Shown here piece after piece: positions 14,236 to 14,733 of a stretch of 14,733 nt of DNA. Source of the stretch: JBGQOJ01 sp052119585 (GTDB taxonomy: Bacteria; Pseudomonadota; Alphaproteobacteria; Rhodobacterales; Rhodobacteraceae); contig NZ_JBGQOJ010000038.1 in NCBI RefSeq assembly GCF_052119585.1, positions 1 to 14,733 of the forward strand, written 5' to 3'. Position numbers and translations under genes: made by a program. Each line of letters begins with the position of its first letter. Position 1 is the first letter of the stretch. The notes below the pieces were generated by a model that saw only the letters and a program-made list of their open reading frames with translations, did not search any database and had not been told where the DNA came from.

Positions 14236-14423
14236 GCGCCTGAAAGAAGAGTTCCGCCGCAGGATCAAGACCCAGACAGTATTGCCCCGCGCAGAAAGGC
14301 TTTGCGCCGCTTTTCCACCCCGACCGCCGTTTCAGCATAGATCATATCGCGATGATCATCACCCCAGCGCGCCACGAGCGCGGCCTCCAATCCCGGCGCT
14401 CTATCAACCATCACGACCTCGAG
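14234..14423. pseudogene. Scrambled IS256-family transposase remnant
   Basis: Three pieces of a mutator/IS256-type transposase are recognisable. On the plus strand 14234-14296 encodes ERLKEEFRRRIKTQTVLP, the C-terminal part normally preceded by TTNAI. On the minus strand 14423-14355 encodes VDRAPGLEAALVARWGDD, and directly after it 14354-14289 encodes RDMIYAETAVGVEKRRKAFLR. In intact elements about 30 residues (containing a QRC-VHKHRN segment) separate these last two, and about 40 residues separate the last from ERL-EEF. So there is one internal deletion and one inversion. The inverted pieces share GCGCAGAA (14289-14296) at the join. No catalytic DDE set or terminal inverted repeats remain, so it is dead. 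Family assignment is from remembered protein motifs. Confidence 0.7.
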
Positions 14424-14659
14424 CGGTGGTTCCGGCACGGTCGTCTTTCCCTGAAGTTGCCCGCATTCCAGCCAAGGGCCGGTCGTCAGTTTCTGGGCGG
14501 TCATCGCGCCCGAAGGCAAACGGTCGCATTCGAGAATGGGAAAGGCCAGGCACAGCCGATCCACGCCTGACATCAGGCGAATTCCCTGCCCGCCTCAGGT
14601 CGGTTTGATCCCCCCCGGCGGCAAAAGGATCAGTCGCCGCAAATCGAACCCGCAATGGG

Positions 14660-14733
14660 TCAACCCAGAACTGTCGCCTCTGTCGCGGCGCGCAGTTCGG
14701 CTTCGGTCACGCCGTCGGCGATCTCGACAATGC
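14660..14733 (-). CDS. 3' end of a CoA-transferase subunit B-like gene (partial)
   Basis: The last 23 codons of a minus-strand gene run into the window edge and end in TGA at 14662-14660. They encode IVEIADGVTEAELRAATEA followed by TVLG. This resembles the C-terminus of 3-oxoacid (succinyl-CoA:acetoacetate) CoA-transferase subunit B, which typically ends with a hydrophobic strand, a PGV-type turn and an EE(L/V)RAATEA helix. With so few residues the family call is tentative; other CoA-transferase B subunits are possible. It is a metabolic gene, not a dcw gene, which supports a break in the cluster upstream of ftsW. Confidence 0.5.
   Translation of the reverse strand, partial: IVEIADGVTEAELRAATEATVLG

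Larger units (their letters stand above)
13934..14659. other. Gene-free rearranged region between ftsW and the scoB-like gene
   Basis: No intact gene is visible in these 726 bases. Open frames of 60-130 codons exist on both strands but none has a plausible family match along its length. The region holds, in order, the ftsW leader with hairpins, a short Rhodobacterales-type motif with a CCCGCGCGGG palindrome, an 8-bp tandem repeat, and a scrambled IS256-family transposase remnant. Bases 14424-14659 are unassigned apart from a small inverted repeat, GCCTGA-CA-TCAGGC (14565-14578), and a run of seven C at 14610-14616. A promoter for ftsW should lie in the lower part, but I found no good -35/-10 pair. 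Confidence 0.7.

Noticed and set aside
14265..14573. 102-codon minus-strand frame as an intact gene
   Set aside because: Its C-terminal half is a piece of IS256-type transposase with an internal deletion and an inversion at its end. The N-terminal half matches nothing I recognise, so it is a remnant.

Overview
The window is a division and cell wall (dcw) gene cluster from an alphaproteobacterium, most likely a Rhodobacterales/Roseobacter-group organism. The reasons are the high-GC coding sequence, the gene order ftsW-murG-murC-(two small membrane proteins)-murB-ddl-ftsQ-ftsA-ftsZ-lpxC-bamD-recN, the long-linker FtsZ, and the paired small DUF2484-type proteins between murC and murB. Every protein-coding gene reads on the minus strand, so transcription runs from high to low coordinates.

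Layout in order of transcription. (1) 14660-14733 holds the last codons of a gene resembling the B subunit of a 3-oxoacid CoA-transferase. (2) 13934-14659 is a gene-free stretch with a scrambled IS256-family transposase remnant, an 8-bp tandem repeat, two hairpins and a short Rhodobacterales-type motif. murD, mraY and the rest of the usual upstream dcw genes are absent, so the cluster is broken here. (3) 13933 down to 5665 is one tightly packed unit: ftsW, murG, murC, two DUF2484-like proteins, murB, ddl, ftsQ, ftsA. Many junctions are 4-bp ATGA/GTGA overlaps, so translation is probably coupled. (4) After a 174-bp gap with an inverted repeat comes ftsZ, closed by a strong intrinsic terminator. 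(5) lpxC has its own upstream region and a TTG start. (6) bamD and recN form a pair separated by 21 bp.

Together the genes make the lipid II precursor (MurC, MurB, Ddl, MurG), polymerise it at the septum (FtsW), assemble the divisome (FtsQ, FtsA, FtsZ), commit to lipid A synthesis (LpxC), insert outer membrane proteins (BamD) and repair DNA breaks (RecN). The least understood part is the pair of small membrane proteins wired into the murC-murB junction. The most disturbed part is the region upstream of ftsW. I see no CRISPR array, tRNA, rRNA, prophage or defence system.
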